A stretch of 32,633 nt of DNA from Candidatus Zixiibacteriota bacterium. Its GTDB lineage: Bacteria > Zixibacteria > MSB-5A5 > GN15 > FEB-12. The stretch's first letter is position 1, and each line of letters opens with the position of its first letter. The translations under genes were made by a program, and so were the position numbers. A model generated the notes under the pieces. That model worked only from the letters and a program-made list of their open reading frames with translations. It had not been told where the DNA came from and did no database searches. Shown one piece after another: positions 15,043 to 23,986 of the stretch. The stretch is from contig JAGGTI010000028.1 of the NCBI GenBank assembly GCA_021163775.1, positions 1 through 32,633 on the forward strand, given 5' to 3'.

Positions 15043-18000
15043 ACGTCACATTACATATTTTGTCATTTTGTTGGTACTGCTGGCAACCGCCGGTGTACAG
15101 GCTCAGGTAGCTCGAAAACTGGATCTACTCTACGCGGACAAGACCGAGTTTATTTTCTCGAAGTTCCAGGACACTACCTTTGTAAGTGGTGCTGTAATCT
15201 TTGAAACCGAAACCGGTTTGATTTACTGTGATTCAGCCATGCTGGCCAAGGGTGAGCGGGTCTTGTTATGGGGCAAGGTGGTCGTGGACGATCGTGACTA
15301 TCGGCTTGCGGCCGACACTGTGCGATACAATCTCATATCCAATCAAGCAGTTGCGGTAGGCGACTACGTGGAACTCTGGTCTCGTACTGACTCGCTTTTT
15401 GCGGTTGGACGCCATGCTTTCTTTGACCGAAATCGCGATTTTTTCTATATGCACGAACGGCCTACGGTCTATCTCAATTATCCTGACAGTAGTCGGATGA
15501 TCGAGGTTATCGCTGATTATGTTGAGTACGATGCCACCAACAGCATTGCTGAAGCTGAAGGCAATGTTCGGATTTCATCGATCGATTTCAGTTCTACTTC
15601 CGGTTGTGCGATTATGCACACCAACGAACACACTCTGGATCTTTTTGAGGAACCGATTTTACGTCGCAAAAAATCCGAGATCTCGGGGCGGTTCATTACG
15701 ATTACATCGGACAAAACCAATGTCCGTCGTGTGGACGTGATTGATTCTGCCCACGCCGAGTTTGTGGAGCCGATCAACCCGGTATCGGAGATTTATGACC
15801 GCTCAGTATTGTCTGGAGAACGAATCCTGATGGATTTCATCGCGGGCGATCTTCGTACTGTTACCTGTTACGATCAGGCTTATTCATGGTACTACCCGGC
15901 CCCGGTGCACAAGGAAGAACAGGAAGAGAACTCGGTCTCGGGTGACACGATCCGCTTCACAATGAACAACGAGCAACTTCGGCAAGTGGATGTGATTGGG
16001 GGGGCGATTGGATCCTATCTGAGCAGTACCCGCATCAAGCAAGATACCGTTTTGACGGTTGTCACCGACACGGTTGAGTACGAAGGTGACTACATCACTT
16101 ACAATCTTGAAGATTCACTTATCACACTTCAGTCGCACGCCCGCACCAAATCGGGTACCGTATTGCTGGAGGCGTTTCGAATCAAGTTTGACACCCAAAA
16201 TCGTATTATCGAAGCATTCTCAGGTGAGGTTCCAACCGATTCGCTCGAAAGCGATAACTTGTTTGCGGAGCGTCTGCAACCGAACATGGTTCCGGTGGTC
16301 CTGAAAGACAAAAGTCAGAATCTTCTTGGTAACTATCTGCGCTATTCGATCGACACTGAAAAGGGACGTATCGTAACTTCCAAGTCGGACTACGAGACCG
16401 GATTCTTTTACGGCGAAGAATTGTACCGCCAGCAGAAAGATGTTTTCTATCTCAAGAATGGACGCTATACAACCTGCAACGCCGATGAACCCCATTTCCA
16501 TTTCAAGTCGAGCAATCTGAAACTAATTGAAGGCAAAAAACTGATTGCCAAGCCGGTCGTGTTTTACCTGGGCCGCCTGCCTCTGCTGGTTTTGCCATAC
16601 TATGTCTTTCCCCTGGAAAAGGGACGACACAGTGGGATCCTTCCGTTTTCACTGGGTAACATCGAACGGGGGGAGAGGTATATTCGCAATGTTGGTTACT
16701 ACTGGGCGGCATCGGAACACTGGGATTGGCAGGGCGCGGTTGACTACTTCGATGATCACAACCGGATGAATATTTTTAGCCGGATCAACTATCGTAAACG
16801 GTACGCTTTCGACGGCACTATATCGGGCAACTGGGGACGTGAGACTGTGTACGATGTTGTCAATGTGCGCGAGTATAGCAAAACACGCTGGACACTGCAA
16901 GCGAAACACAATCATGAGTTCTCTCCCAGTTTCAAGTTGAGTGCTTCCGGTGATGTGCGATCCGATCCGACCTATTACAATGATTACTCGACCAACCTGG
17001 CCGAACGTCTAAATAGAGTTATCCGGTCGCAGGTAAATTTCACCAAACGATTCGATAATAAGATTTCAATTTCAGGGTCACTCAAGCACGATGATTATCT
17101 TGACAAAAAGTCACGTACCGATCGCTTGCCATCGCTTGGTGTAACTTTTCCGGCGGTGCGACCATTCGGCAGTGGCAAGGTCGACTCCGAGGGCAAATTA
17201 CAGCGTCACTGGTACAATGAGATGATTGTTACCTACCGGCCACGATTGGAGAATTACTCTTACCGGATCACGCTTGACTCAATAGCGAATACGGTTATCG
17301 ACAGCACCATTTCCATCGACACCAGTATCGTCATCGTCGATACAATCACAATGGAGGCGGACACGACATTTCTGGTGGACACCATCTACACTCTCATTTC
17401 AGAGGATACGCTGTCCTATCGGAGTCGCAAAGATTACACCCGGGTGGATCACGCGGTAAGTCTCAACTTCCCACTAACTGTGGCTCGTCATTTTGTTTTC
17501 AATCCCAGTTTCAGATATAACGAAAACTGGTTCAAGATTTATGCTACCGACCAATCACGTTTAGCCGGAATTGACGCCTCGACCAATTATCGTGCCTACC
17601 GTTACGATTTTGGTGCGTCGTTTTCAACCAAGCTGTATGGTACGATACGCCCCAACCTATTCGGCCTGGTAGGACTGCGACAGGTTATTTCACCAACGGT
17701 TTCTTACAGATATGTACCTGAGATCGACCGCCATCCGGTAATTTCCAGCTATGCCGGTGGTTCCGCACGCTCTGGAGCCCGTAGTCAATCGATGACGGTT
17801 TCATTAGGTCATGTATATCAAGCCAAGGTTAAACGTGGCGAAGCTGAGCAAAACTATGAACTTCTGTCGGTGAGTCACTCTTTTAGCTATGATTTCGAAA
17901 AAGACAGTTTGCGTTTTTCCAATTTACAGACCAGGATCTCGTCAAATCTCCTGAAGAAAATCCGCTTCAATGCCTCAATGTCCCACTCATTTTACACGGA

Positions 18001-18529
18001 ACCGCGAACCAACAAGCTTGATTTTTGGAATCCGAAAATGACCAGTTTCCGGATGAATGCCAATATAAGTCTCAAGGGACAGAGGTTTCTTTTCGATGAC
18101 GTACCCGGCAGGATTCCACGCGGCGCTGATTCTGCTAATCAGGTCGGGGGTAGGTTAGCTCCATCGCCTTCGCCAATAATTGGACGCCAAGGATGGGACA
18201 TTTCGGCTTCATACAATTACAGCGAAACTGGTAAGTGGACGGATTATTTCAGAAAAACCTCATCAGTACGATTCACACTGCATTTCAACCTGACACCCAC
18301 CACTCAGGTGACTTATTCGCAATACTATGATTTTGTAGCCAAAAAGACGATCACCAATCAGGTCAACATTATTAAGACAATCCACTGCTGGACTGGCACT
18401 TTCCATTGGGTACCAACAGGTTCCACTCGTGGTTGGGGGTTCAGGTTGTTTGTTACCGCTATTCCGGCGATCAAGATCGATAACTCACATAATACACTAA
18501 ATACCTCATATTTACAGGAATTCCGATAA
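15035..18529 (+). CDS. lptD: LPS-assembly protein LptD (OstA), unusually long
   Basis: LptD is the outer-membrane beta-barrel that inserts lipopolysaccharide into the outer leaflet. This product has 1164 residues, against about 780 in E. coli. A signal peptide ending near VQAQ (about 24) precedes some 450 residues of OstA/LptA-like beta-jellyroll repeats. The segment RYTTCNADEPHFHF (Cys481) and the following YLGRLPLLVLPYYVFP begin the LptD barrel domain. A Cys1118 (HCW) near the C-terminus matches the region that holds the disulfide cysteines in E. coli. A Thr/Asp/Ile-rich insert lies at about 745-795. The gene starts inside the end of the AlaX gene. A terminator-like hairpin follows. Confidence 0.92.
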   Translation: MNRRHITYFVILLVLLATAGVQAQVARKLDLLYADKTEFIFSKFQDTTFVSGAVIFETETGLIYCDSAMLAKGERVLLWGKVVVDDRDYRLAADTVRYNLISNQAVAVGDYVELWSRTDSLFAVGRHAFFDRNRDFFYMHERPTVYLNYPDSSRMIEVIADYVEYDATNSIAEAEGNVRISSIDFSSTSGCAIMHTNEHTLDLFEEPILRRKKSEISGRFITITSDKTNVRRVDVIDSAHAEFVEPINPVSEIYDRSVLSGERILMDFIAGDLRTVTCYDQAYSWYYPAPVHKEEQEENSVSGDTIRFTMNNEQLRQVDVIGGAIGSYLSSTRIKQDTVLTVVTDTVEYEGDYITYNLEDSLITLQSHARTKSGTVLLEAFRIKFDTQNRIIEAFSGEVPTDSLESDNLFAERLQPNMVPVVLKDKSQNLLGNYLRYSIDTEKGRIVTSKSDYETGFFYGEELYRQQKDVFYLKNGRYTTCNADEPHFHFKSSNLKLIEGKKLIAKPVVFYLGRLPLLVLPYYVFPLEKGRHSGILPFSLGNIERGERYIRNVGYYWAASEHWDWQGAVDYFDDHNRMNIFSRINYRKRYAFDGTISGNWGRETVYDVVNVREYSKTRWTLQAKHNHEFSPSFKLSASGDVRSDPTYYNDYSTNLAERLNRVIRSQVNFTKRFDNKISISGSLKHDDYLDKKSRTDRLPSLGVTFPAVRPFGSGKVDSEGKLQRHWYNEMIVTYRPRLENYSYRITLDSIANTVIDSTISIDTSIVIVDTITMEADTTFLVDTIYTLISEDTLSYRSRKDYTRVDHAVSLNFPLTVARHFVFNPSFRYNENWFKIYATDQSRLAGIDASTNYRAYRYDFGASFSTKLYGTIRPNLFGLVGLRQVISPTVSYRYVPEIDRHPVISSYAGGSARSGARSQSMTVSLGHVYQAKVKRGEAEQNYELLSVSHSFSYDFEKDSLRFSNLQTRISSNLLKKIRFNASMSHSFYTEPRTNKLDFWNPKMTSFRMNANISLKGQRFLFDDVPGRIPRGADSANQVGGRLAPSPSPIIGRQGWDISASYNYSETGKWTDYFRKTSSVRFTLHFNLTPTTQVTYSQYYDFVAKKTITNQVNIIKTIHCWTGTFHWVPTGSTRGWGFRLFVTAIPAIKIDNSHNTLNTSYLQEFR

Positions 18530-18578
18530 TACGTCACCTGCATTTATCTCTTCGAAAATGCTGTAATTCCCCTTATTT

Positions 18579-18598
18579 ACGCCTTTTTTAGGCGTTTT
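18579..18598 (+). terminator. Probable Rho-independent terminator after lptD
   Basis: A perfect 6-base stem ACGCCT (18579-18584) with AGGCGT (18590-18595) encloses five T bases and is followed by TTT. The stem is short, but its position 49 bases after the lptD stop is right. Confidence 0.55.
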
Positions 18599-18619
18599 AT
18601 TGTTGACAGATTCTTAGAC

Positions 18620-18662
18620 TGAGAGGTTCTTAAGCTAGTAATAGGCTAAAAAAAACCTCTCA
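18620..18662 (+). promoter_or_regulatory. Inverted repeat in the HU gene leader
   Basis: TGAGAGGTT (18620-18628) pairs perfectly with AACCTCTCA (18654-18662) across 25 bases. Additional weak pairing (AGC with GCT) is possible inside. It ends 29 bases before the HU start codon. A TTGACA box stands at 18603-18608 just upstream, but no convincing -10 box is at 16-18 bases from it. The repeat could be an operator, an mRNA stabiliser or an attenuator (a T-rich stretch, GTGTTTGTTTT, follows). Confidence 0.45.
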
Positions 18663-18691
18663 CGTGTTTGTTTTAGGAAAGGAACACTGAT

Positions 18692-18967
18692 ATGACTAAA
18701 GATGAGATGATTGCCGCCATGGCCGATTCTTCGGGCATCAGCAAGAAACAGGCGACGGAAGCTCTTGGAGCGTTTATGGAGAATGTCACCAATACGCTCA
18801 AGCAGGGTAAAAAAGTTAGTTTCTCTGGATTTGGCACTTTTGATGTATCAAATCGCAAGGCACGGACCGGCCGCAACCCACAGACCGGTGCCGCTATCAA
18901 TATCCCGGCCACTACAGTTCCCGTATTCCGGGCTGGTAAAGGGCTGAAAGAGGCAATCCGCAAGTAG
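18692..18967 (+). CDS. hup: HU family DNA-binding protein
   Basis: This is a 91-residue histone-like protein that binds and bends DNA as a dimer and compacts the nucleoid. It has the N-terminal helical dimerisation half (MTKDEMIAAMA, ISKKQATEAL), VSFSGFGTFDV, and the DNA-binding arm with GRNPQTG, INIPA and VPVFRAGKGLK, all standard for HU. AGGAAAGGA at 18675-18683 gives a strong ribosome site, consistent with high expression. It forms its own unit, bounded by terminators on both sides. HU and IHF cannot be separated with certainty, but the sequence is more HU-like. Confidence 0.97.
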   Translation: MTKDEMIAAMADSSGISKKQATEALGAFMENVTNTLKQGKKVSFSGFGTFDVSNRKARTGRNPQTGAAINIPATTVPVFRAGKGLKEAIRK

Positions 18968-18986
18968 AAGTGACGTTCGAAATACC

Positions 18987-19024
18987 AGGAGGCAGGTGTT
19001 TTTGTTCAGCCTGCCTCCTTTTTT
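18987..19024 (+). terminator. Strong Rho-independent terminator after hup
   Basis: AGGAGGCAGG (18987-18996) pairs perfectly with CCTGCCTCCT (19010-19019) across a 13-base T-rich loop. Six T bases (19019-19024) follow. It starts 20 bases after the HU stop. Confidence 0.93.
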
Positions 19025-19071
19025 GACTCTGAGCAGGGAGCGACCTTACAGACATCTCGACACCATTGGAT

Positions 19072-21378
19072 ATGGCAAAACGAAAGAAAAAATCACAGAT
19101 TGACCGCGTCAGGATGATTATCGGCGGATTGGCGTTTATTGCCGCGATTACGATCCTCATTGCGCTTGCGACCAACTCACCGCTAGATGATGCCCGTATT
19201 GCTGGTAAAATGGATCAGCATCTTGATCCATTTGAGATTCAGTATAGCAACCAGGGCGGAATGCTGGGGGCTTATCTTTCATACTCTCTGTTGGTGATTA
19301 TGGGCTGGCTCGCCTATTTTCTGCCGTTTGGTCTGTTGTTGGTTTCACTCCGGATGTTTGCGTCGGAAATGGCCGATCGGATGAAAGCGGCGGGGGTGAT
19401 TGCCTTCACGCTGGCTCTATTATGCACGATTATCTATAATATCCATTACCTTTCTGTTGTATCAATAAGTGGCGATACCGATGCTATTGGCGGCTATCTG
19501 ATCGTTAAGCTCACTGGGTTTTTGATCCGGGTCGTAGGTGGCTGGGGTACCTACGTGCTTGCTGGCGGACTAACAGCGATTATACTGTTTGTCTTCACAC
19601 CTGTGCGAAGTTTGTTTACGTTTAGCATTCCACGGCCTCGTTTTGATTTTGTGCGATCCATCTGGTCGACCATCAAGAGCTTTGTGTCCCGTTTAAGCGA
19701 GTTTCGTTGGTTTGGTGGCGGTCAATCGGAATCATCGGAAGATGAACTGACAAAAGAGTCAGAAGTCTCAGAGAATAACAGCAACGACACCCCAACTGAT
19801 GATCTCTTTTTGGAATCCGAACATGAGATATCACCAAATGATACTGACTCCAATAATAAGCCTCCGCGCCGTAAGACAACGCTGAAACGGACAACTACTG
19901 AGCCATTGCAGGTGGAGTCGATAGAGTACGCCTACCCAACGCTTGACTTGCTGGACGATCCGGTACAGATCGGTTCCACAGTTACACCTGAAGAACTTCG
20001 CATGACCGCCCGCATGCTTAAAGAAACACTTGAGACATTTCAGGTAAACATTGATGGCCCCATTGAATCCTACCCCGGACCAATAATTACACGATTTGAG
20101 TTCAAACCTGGTGTGGGAGTTAAAATTAACCGCATTGTCGGTCTTGCTGACGATTTGGCACTGGCGCTAAAAGCCAAGAGAATAAGAATTGTTGCGCCGA
20201 TCCCTGGCAAAGCGGCGGTTGGTATTGAGATTCCTAATCGTAACCCGCAAATCGTCTCTTTGAAAGACATGCTTGTTTCTGAGGTGTATGGCAACTCACG
20301 TTATAAGTTGCCACTCGCGCTGGGCAAGACAATCGCCGGAAAACCGTATGTGGCCGACTTGGCAAAAATGCCGCACCTATTGATTGCTGGAGCGACAGGG
20401 GCCGGAAAATCGGTCTGTATCAACACAATAATCACATCACTGATCTACAAACTGCATCCTTTACATGTTCGTTTTGTCTTCATCGACCCGAAGATGCTTG
20501 AACTGTCGGTTTATTCCAATATCCCGCATATGGGTCGACCGGTGGTTACCAACCCAAAACGAGCTGAACGGGTACTGGTTGATATTGTCGCCGAAATGGA
20601 GAAACGCTATCGCAAACTGGCCGAAGCCTCAGTTCGAAATATTGATGACTTCAACAAACGCCAGAAGACCGAAGAATCCAAGTTACCCTACATTGTAGTC
20701 TGCGTTGATGAACTGGCTGACTTGATGATGTCGGCTACTTCGTCCAAAGTCGAAGTGCTGATCACCCGTTTAGCGCAGATGGCTCGAGCAGTAGGAATTC
20801 ACCTGATCCTTGCTACTCAGCGTCCTTCGGTGGACGTCATCACCGGCCTTATCAAGGCCAATTTCCCCGCTCGAATAGCGTTTCAGGTGGCCACCAAGGT
20901 TGATTCGCGGACAATTATCGATGGCAACGGGGCCGAGAAACTACTGGGGGCAGGTGATATGCTCTTTCTGGCCACCGGACAACCGGAACCTATCCGTCTG
21001 CATGGTGCCTACATAACAAGTGAAGAAACCGAGAAAATTGTTGGGTTTATCAAAGAACAGGGCCTTCCTATGATGTCGCTTGAAGGTATCTCGCAAGCAA
21101 CCGGTGAGACTACCGAGATAGAGGTTGATCTTGGCGATCCGCTATTCCGCGAGTCCTGCGAGGTTGTGGTTCGTCACAAGCAGGGATCGGTATCGTTGTT
21201 GCAACGCCGGTTGGGTATTGGTTACCAGCGTGCGGCCAGACTGATTGATAAACTGGAGCAGGCTGGAGTGGTGTCGTCGTTTGATGGTTCCAAGGCACGC
21301 GAGGTTCTTGTCGATCAGACCTATATTGACGCTCTCTTTTCCGGCACTTCTGGCGGAGTTGCGGAGAAACCATCCTAA
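19072..21378 (+). CDS. ftsK: DNA translocase FtsK/SpoIIIE
   Basis: It pumps chromosomal DNA at the division septum and activates dimer resolution. The 768-residue protein is compact, like SpoIIIE. About four membrane helices lie within residues 1-185 (GGLAFIAAITILIALA, then LLVIMGWLAYFLPFGLLLV, and others). A polar, Ser/Glu/Asp-rich linker runs to about 280. The RecA-like motor has Walker A GATGAGKS (440-447), Walker B VVCVDELADL (Asp546, Glu547), LATQRPSVDVITG and DGNGAEKLLGAGDM. The winged-helix gamma domain (SLLQRRLGIGYQRAARLID) near the C-terminus reads polarity sequences. ATG at 19072 is preferred over TTG at 19066. No clear promoter is visible in the 47 bases after the terminator. Confidence 0.96.
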   Translation: MAKRKKKSQIDRVRMIIGGLAFIAAITILIALATNSPLDDARIAGKMDQHLDPFEIQYSNQGGMLGAYLSYSLLVIMGWLAYFLPFGLLLVSLRMFASEMADRMKAAGVIAFTLALLCTIIYNIHYLSVVSISGDTDAIGGYLIVKLTGFLIRVVGGWGTYVLAGGLTAIILFVFTPVRSLFTFSIPRPRFDFVRSIWSTIKSFVSRLSEFRWFGGGQSESSEDELTKESEVSENNSNDTPTDDLFLESEHEISPNDTDSNNKPPRRKTTLKRTTTEPLQVESIEYAYPTLDLLDDPVQIGSTVTPEELRMTARMLKETLETFQVNIDGPIESYPGPIITRFEFKPGVGVKINRIVGLADDLALALKAKRIRIVAPIPGKAAVGIEIPNRNPQIVSLKDMLVSEVYGNSRYKLPLALGKTIAGKPYVADLAKMPHLLIAGATGAGKSVCINTIITSLIYKLHPLHVRFVFIDPKMLELSVYSNIPHMGRPVVTNPKRAERVLVDIVAEMEKRYRKLAEASVRNIDDFNKRQKTEESKLPYIVVCVDELADLMMSATSSKVEVLITRLAQMARAVGIHLILATQRPSVDVITGLIKANFPARIAFQVATKVDSRTIIDGNGAEKLLGAGDMLFLATGQPEPIRLHGAYITSEETEKIVGFIKEQGLPMMSLEGISQATGETTEIEVDLGDPLFRESCEVVVRHKQGSVSLLQRRLGIGYQRAARLIDKLEQAGVVSSFDGSKAREVLVDQTYIDALFSGTSGGVAEKPS

Positions 21379-21409
21379 ACCAGGTGGTGTTACAGGCGTA
21401 TAAGTTCTA

Positions 21410-22015
21410 ATGTTATCTATTTGCCTTACAATACTATTGGCCTGTTCGAGTCACTCTGATAGTCTGGCCGATAATGACCCGTTGCACCCAGTTCTTGATC
21501 GAATGACTCAAGCTGACTGCTGTCGTTTTGAGTTTATCTCGATCCTGGAATCAGACGTATTTGAATCGGTCGACTCGACCACAGGGACGGCTCTGATAAG
21601 TGCCGATGATCGCTACGATATCCTACTCGGCCCGGATCGGTATCTCAGGAACAATGAGTTCTTGTACAGTTACTCTGGCGAAAATGAGCAGGTCACGTTG
21701 GAGCGGATAGAGTCATCAGCGGTACCTGACGAGACGATCAGATTTATCACCCAGCTTGATCAGCACTATCACATTCAACCGTTATCATCCGGCAAATATA
21801 CCCTTACCAGAAAAGCCGATTCCGGCTCTAACCTGCCCCAAACTATCATTCTGACTCTGACTGAATCTGGTGAATTGGACTGCCTGGAATATATCGATGA
21901 CAACGGCGACACCAACCGGATCGTGATAGCTGCATCCTCATTTCAGTCTGAATGTGACAGCGCGGCGTTCGTTCCCAATTTCCCTGAGTCGACAGAAATC
22001 ATAAAACTGTACTGA
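21410..22015 (+). CDS. LolA-like lipoprotein-carrier fold protein with lipobox
   Basis: The 201-residue protein shows the LolA/LolB half-barrel pattern. GTALISADDRYDILLGPDRYL followed by FLYSYSGENEQVTLER is typical of the carrier that shuttles lipoproteins to the outer membrane. Unlike classical LolA, the N-terminus reads MLSICLTILLAC, with a lipobox-like LLAC at Cys12 and no basic residue before it. An in-frame TAA at 21401-21403 prevents an upstream start, so the short signal is real. It may be a membrane-anchored LolA/LolB-type protein. It lies between ftsK and rimO, with one base to the latter. Function is inferred from fold pattern only. Confidence 0.65.
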   Translation: MLSICLTILLACSSHSDSLADNDPLHPVLDRMTQADCCRFEFISILESDVFESVDSTTGTALISADDRYDILLGPDRYLRNNEFLYSYSGENEQVTLERIESSAVPDETIRFITQLDQHYHIQPLSSGKYTLTRKADSGSNLPQTIILTLTESGELDCLEYIDDNGDTNRIVIAASSFQSECDSAAFVPNFPESTEIIKLY

Positions 22016-22016
22016 C

Positions 22017-23345
22017 ATGAAATTCTATGTTCATAAGCTTGGTTGTCCCAAGAACGAGGTTGATGCCGACTATATTGCCGCCCGTCTGATTGCGGCTGGT
22101 CACACGCCGGTTGATGATCCAAACGAGGCGGAGACAATTATAGTCAATACCTGCGGTTTTATTCAGGCCGCTAAGGAAGAATCCATTAATGCCATCTTGG
22201 ATTTGGCCCAGCTGAAAAATAGCGGGAGTGTCAAAAGGGTATACGCTACGGGCTGTCTGACCCAGCGGTATGGCGACGAACTACTGACTGACATGAACGA
22301 ATTAGACGGTGCCTTTGGACTGGGCGCGCTTGATTCGATAGCCGACGCTGTGACCGATTCGTCCCGCCTGCGGAAAACTGTTCGACAGGACGTTCGCGAT
22401 CTGGCTTACCTTGACTGGAATAGTCGTCATATTGGCGATGGATTGCCATACGCCTATCTGAAGATATCTGACGGCTGTGATCGCAAATGCAGTTATTGCG
22501 CTATTCCTCTGATGCGGGGTAAATACCGCAGTCGACCGTTCAAATCGATTCTCAACGAAGCTGAATTTCTTGCCGCTAATGGCAAGCGTGAATTGATTCT
22601 CGTATCGCAGGAAGCAACTCTATGGGGCAGTGAAAGTGGCTGGGAGTATGGGTTGGTCGATTTACTTGATGCTTTGGGAAAGGTGACTGGGATCGAGTGG
22701 ATTCGCCTGCTTTACCTTCATCCGGCTCGTACCAGTGACAATCTGATCAAACACCTGGCCGCGAAGAACAAAACTGTCAACTACTTTGACCTGCCTCTAC
22801 AACACATCAATAGCGATATTCTTCGGTCGATGAAGCGCGAAACCAGACGAGATACAATCGAAAGACTACTGGCTAAAATTCGGGAATATAGCCCGGATGC
22901 GGTTATTCGGGCCAGTTTTATGGTCGGATTCCCCGGCGAAACCGAGGCGCATTTCGACGAATTGTGCGAGTTTGTCGAGGACAACCGGTTTGATCGAGTT
23001 GGGGTTCTGGCGTTCTCAGCCGAGGAGGGCACTAGCGCCGCAACTCTACCCGACCAGATACCGGACGAAATCAAGATTGAGCGCCAGGATCGCCTGATGA
23101 TGCTCCAGATGGAGATCGCTTTCGAGAGGAATAACTCCTTGATCGGAAACATAGTAGAGGTTATCATTGACACCGTCGAAACAGACGGGCCAGCGGTGGG
23201 ACGAACTCGCGGCGATTGCCCGGAGATTGATCAGGAAGTGATAGTTGTCGGCGGACAACCAAAAGTAGGTGAGTTCTGTCGGGTAAGAATTGAGCAGGCT
23301 GAAGGATACGACCTGAAGGGTACTGTGGTGACAGCCAAACTATGA
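22017..23345 (+). CDS. rimO: Ribosomal protein S12 methylthiotransferase RimO
   Basis: This radical-SAM enzyme adds a methylthio group to an aspartate of ribosomal protein S12. The 442-residue protein has the N-terminal UPF0004 domain with three cluster cysteines, Cys10 (KLGCPKN), Cys46 (VNTCGF) and Cys80 (ATGC). The radical-SAM CxxxCxxC is Cys154, Cys158 and Cys161, then SFMVGFPGETE, and a C-terminal TRAM-like beta domain. KLGCPKN and AKEES near the N-terminus favour RimO over the tRNA enzyme MiaB. No strong ribosome site precedes ATG 22017, one base after the previous stop, so coupling is likely. The stop overlaps the next gene. Confidence 0.95.
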   Translation: MKFYVHKLGCPKNEVDADYIAARLIAAGHTPVDDPNEAETIIVNTCGFIQAAKEESINAILDLAQLKNSGSVKRVYATGCLTQRYGDELLTDMNELDGAFGLGALDSIADAVTDSSRLRKTVRQDVRDLAYLDWNSRHIGDGLPYAYLKISDGCDRKCSYCAIPLMRGKYRSRPFKSILNEAEFLAANGKRELILVSQEATLWGSESGWEYGLVDLLDALGKVTGIEWIRLLYLHPARTSDNLIKHLAAKNKTVNYFDLPLQHINSDILRSMKRETRRDTIERLLAKIREYSPDAVIRASFMVGFPGETEAHFDELCEFVEDNRFDRVGVLAFSAEEGTSAATLPDQIPDEIKIERQDRLMMLQMEIAFERNNSLIGNIVEVIIDTVETDGPAVGRTRGDCPEIDQEVIVVGGQPKVGEFCRVRIEQAEGYDLKGTVVTAKL

Positions 23346-23986
23346 TTCAGTTTGATAAGTTAGGGATATTTCTATCGCGACCAATCGCCTTCTTGCTGGT
23401 TTTGATCTATCTTGTTCAATCCGGCCTGTTGGTTTATTTGATCGCCGATAAGTACCAACTTGAACGACAGATTTCATTTCAACAGACACGTATCAATGAA
23501 CTTGAAGAACGACTTCAGATATTCAAGGCAATAGATGATTTCCAAATAGGTTTCAATCGAGATGAAGTTGGTCGTTTGGCCGATGTAATCTATGACGAGA
23601 GCCACAAGTACGGCTATGATCCAATGTTCGTAATGGCCATCATCCTGACCGAATCATCTTTCCGCAAGGGACAGGTTTCATCTAAAGGGGCGCGCGGCCT
23701 GATGCAGGTAATTCCGTATGTGGGAGAAGATGTGGCCCCGCGAGCTGGTGTCGATTGGAGTGGAACGGAAACTTTGCGAGAGCCTGAGTCGAACATCAAG
23801 GTTGGTATCCGTCATCTATTTGAACAAGTACTCAAATTTGGTGACGTCAAGAAGGCACTTGTTTCGTATAATATGGGAGAGACACGTCTTCGCCGTCTGA
23901 TGCGACAAGATCGCCCGTTGCCCGGTCGATACCTGAAGACCATAGAAGAAAAATACCGTATGCTGAAGGAGACATATCAGGTTTGA
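23342..23986 (+). CDS. Membrane-anchored lytic transglycosylase (SLT family)
   Basis: It should cleave peptidoglycan glycan strands in the periplasm. The 214-residue protein has one N-terminal membrane helix (about 14-34, FLLVLIYLVQSGLLVYLIA) without a clear cleavage site. A short coiled-coil-like stretch (about 38-60, Gln/Glu/Arg-rich) follows. The goose-lysozyme-like SLT domain begins near 75. The catalytic Glu104 is in ILTESSF, with the supporting SKGARGLMQVIP and SYNMGE motifs. It resembles short MltE/Slt-type enzymes. The start overlaps the rimO stop (ATGA), and its own stop overlaps the TTG start of the next gene. Confidence 0.92.
   Translation: MIQFDKLGIFLSRPIAFLLVLIYLVQSGLLVYLIADKYQLERQISFQQTRINELEERLQIFKAIDDFQIGFNRDEVGRLADVIYDESHKYGYDPMFVMAIILTESSFRKGQVSSKGARGLMQVIPYVGEDVAPRAGVDWSGTETLREPESNIKVGIRHLFEQVLKFGDVKKALVSYNMGETRLRRLMRQDRPLPGRYLKTIEEKYRMLKETYQV

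Noticed and set aside
18603-18608. TTGACA as a full sigma-70 promoter for hup
   Set aside because: The bases 16-18 downstream (around GTTCTT) do not form a -10 box; kept only as context for the leader repeat.
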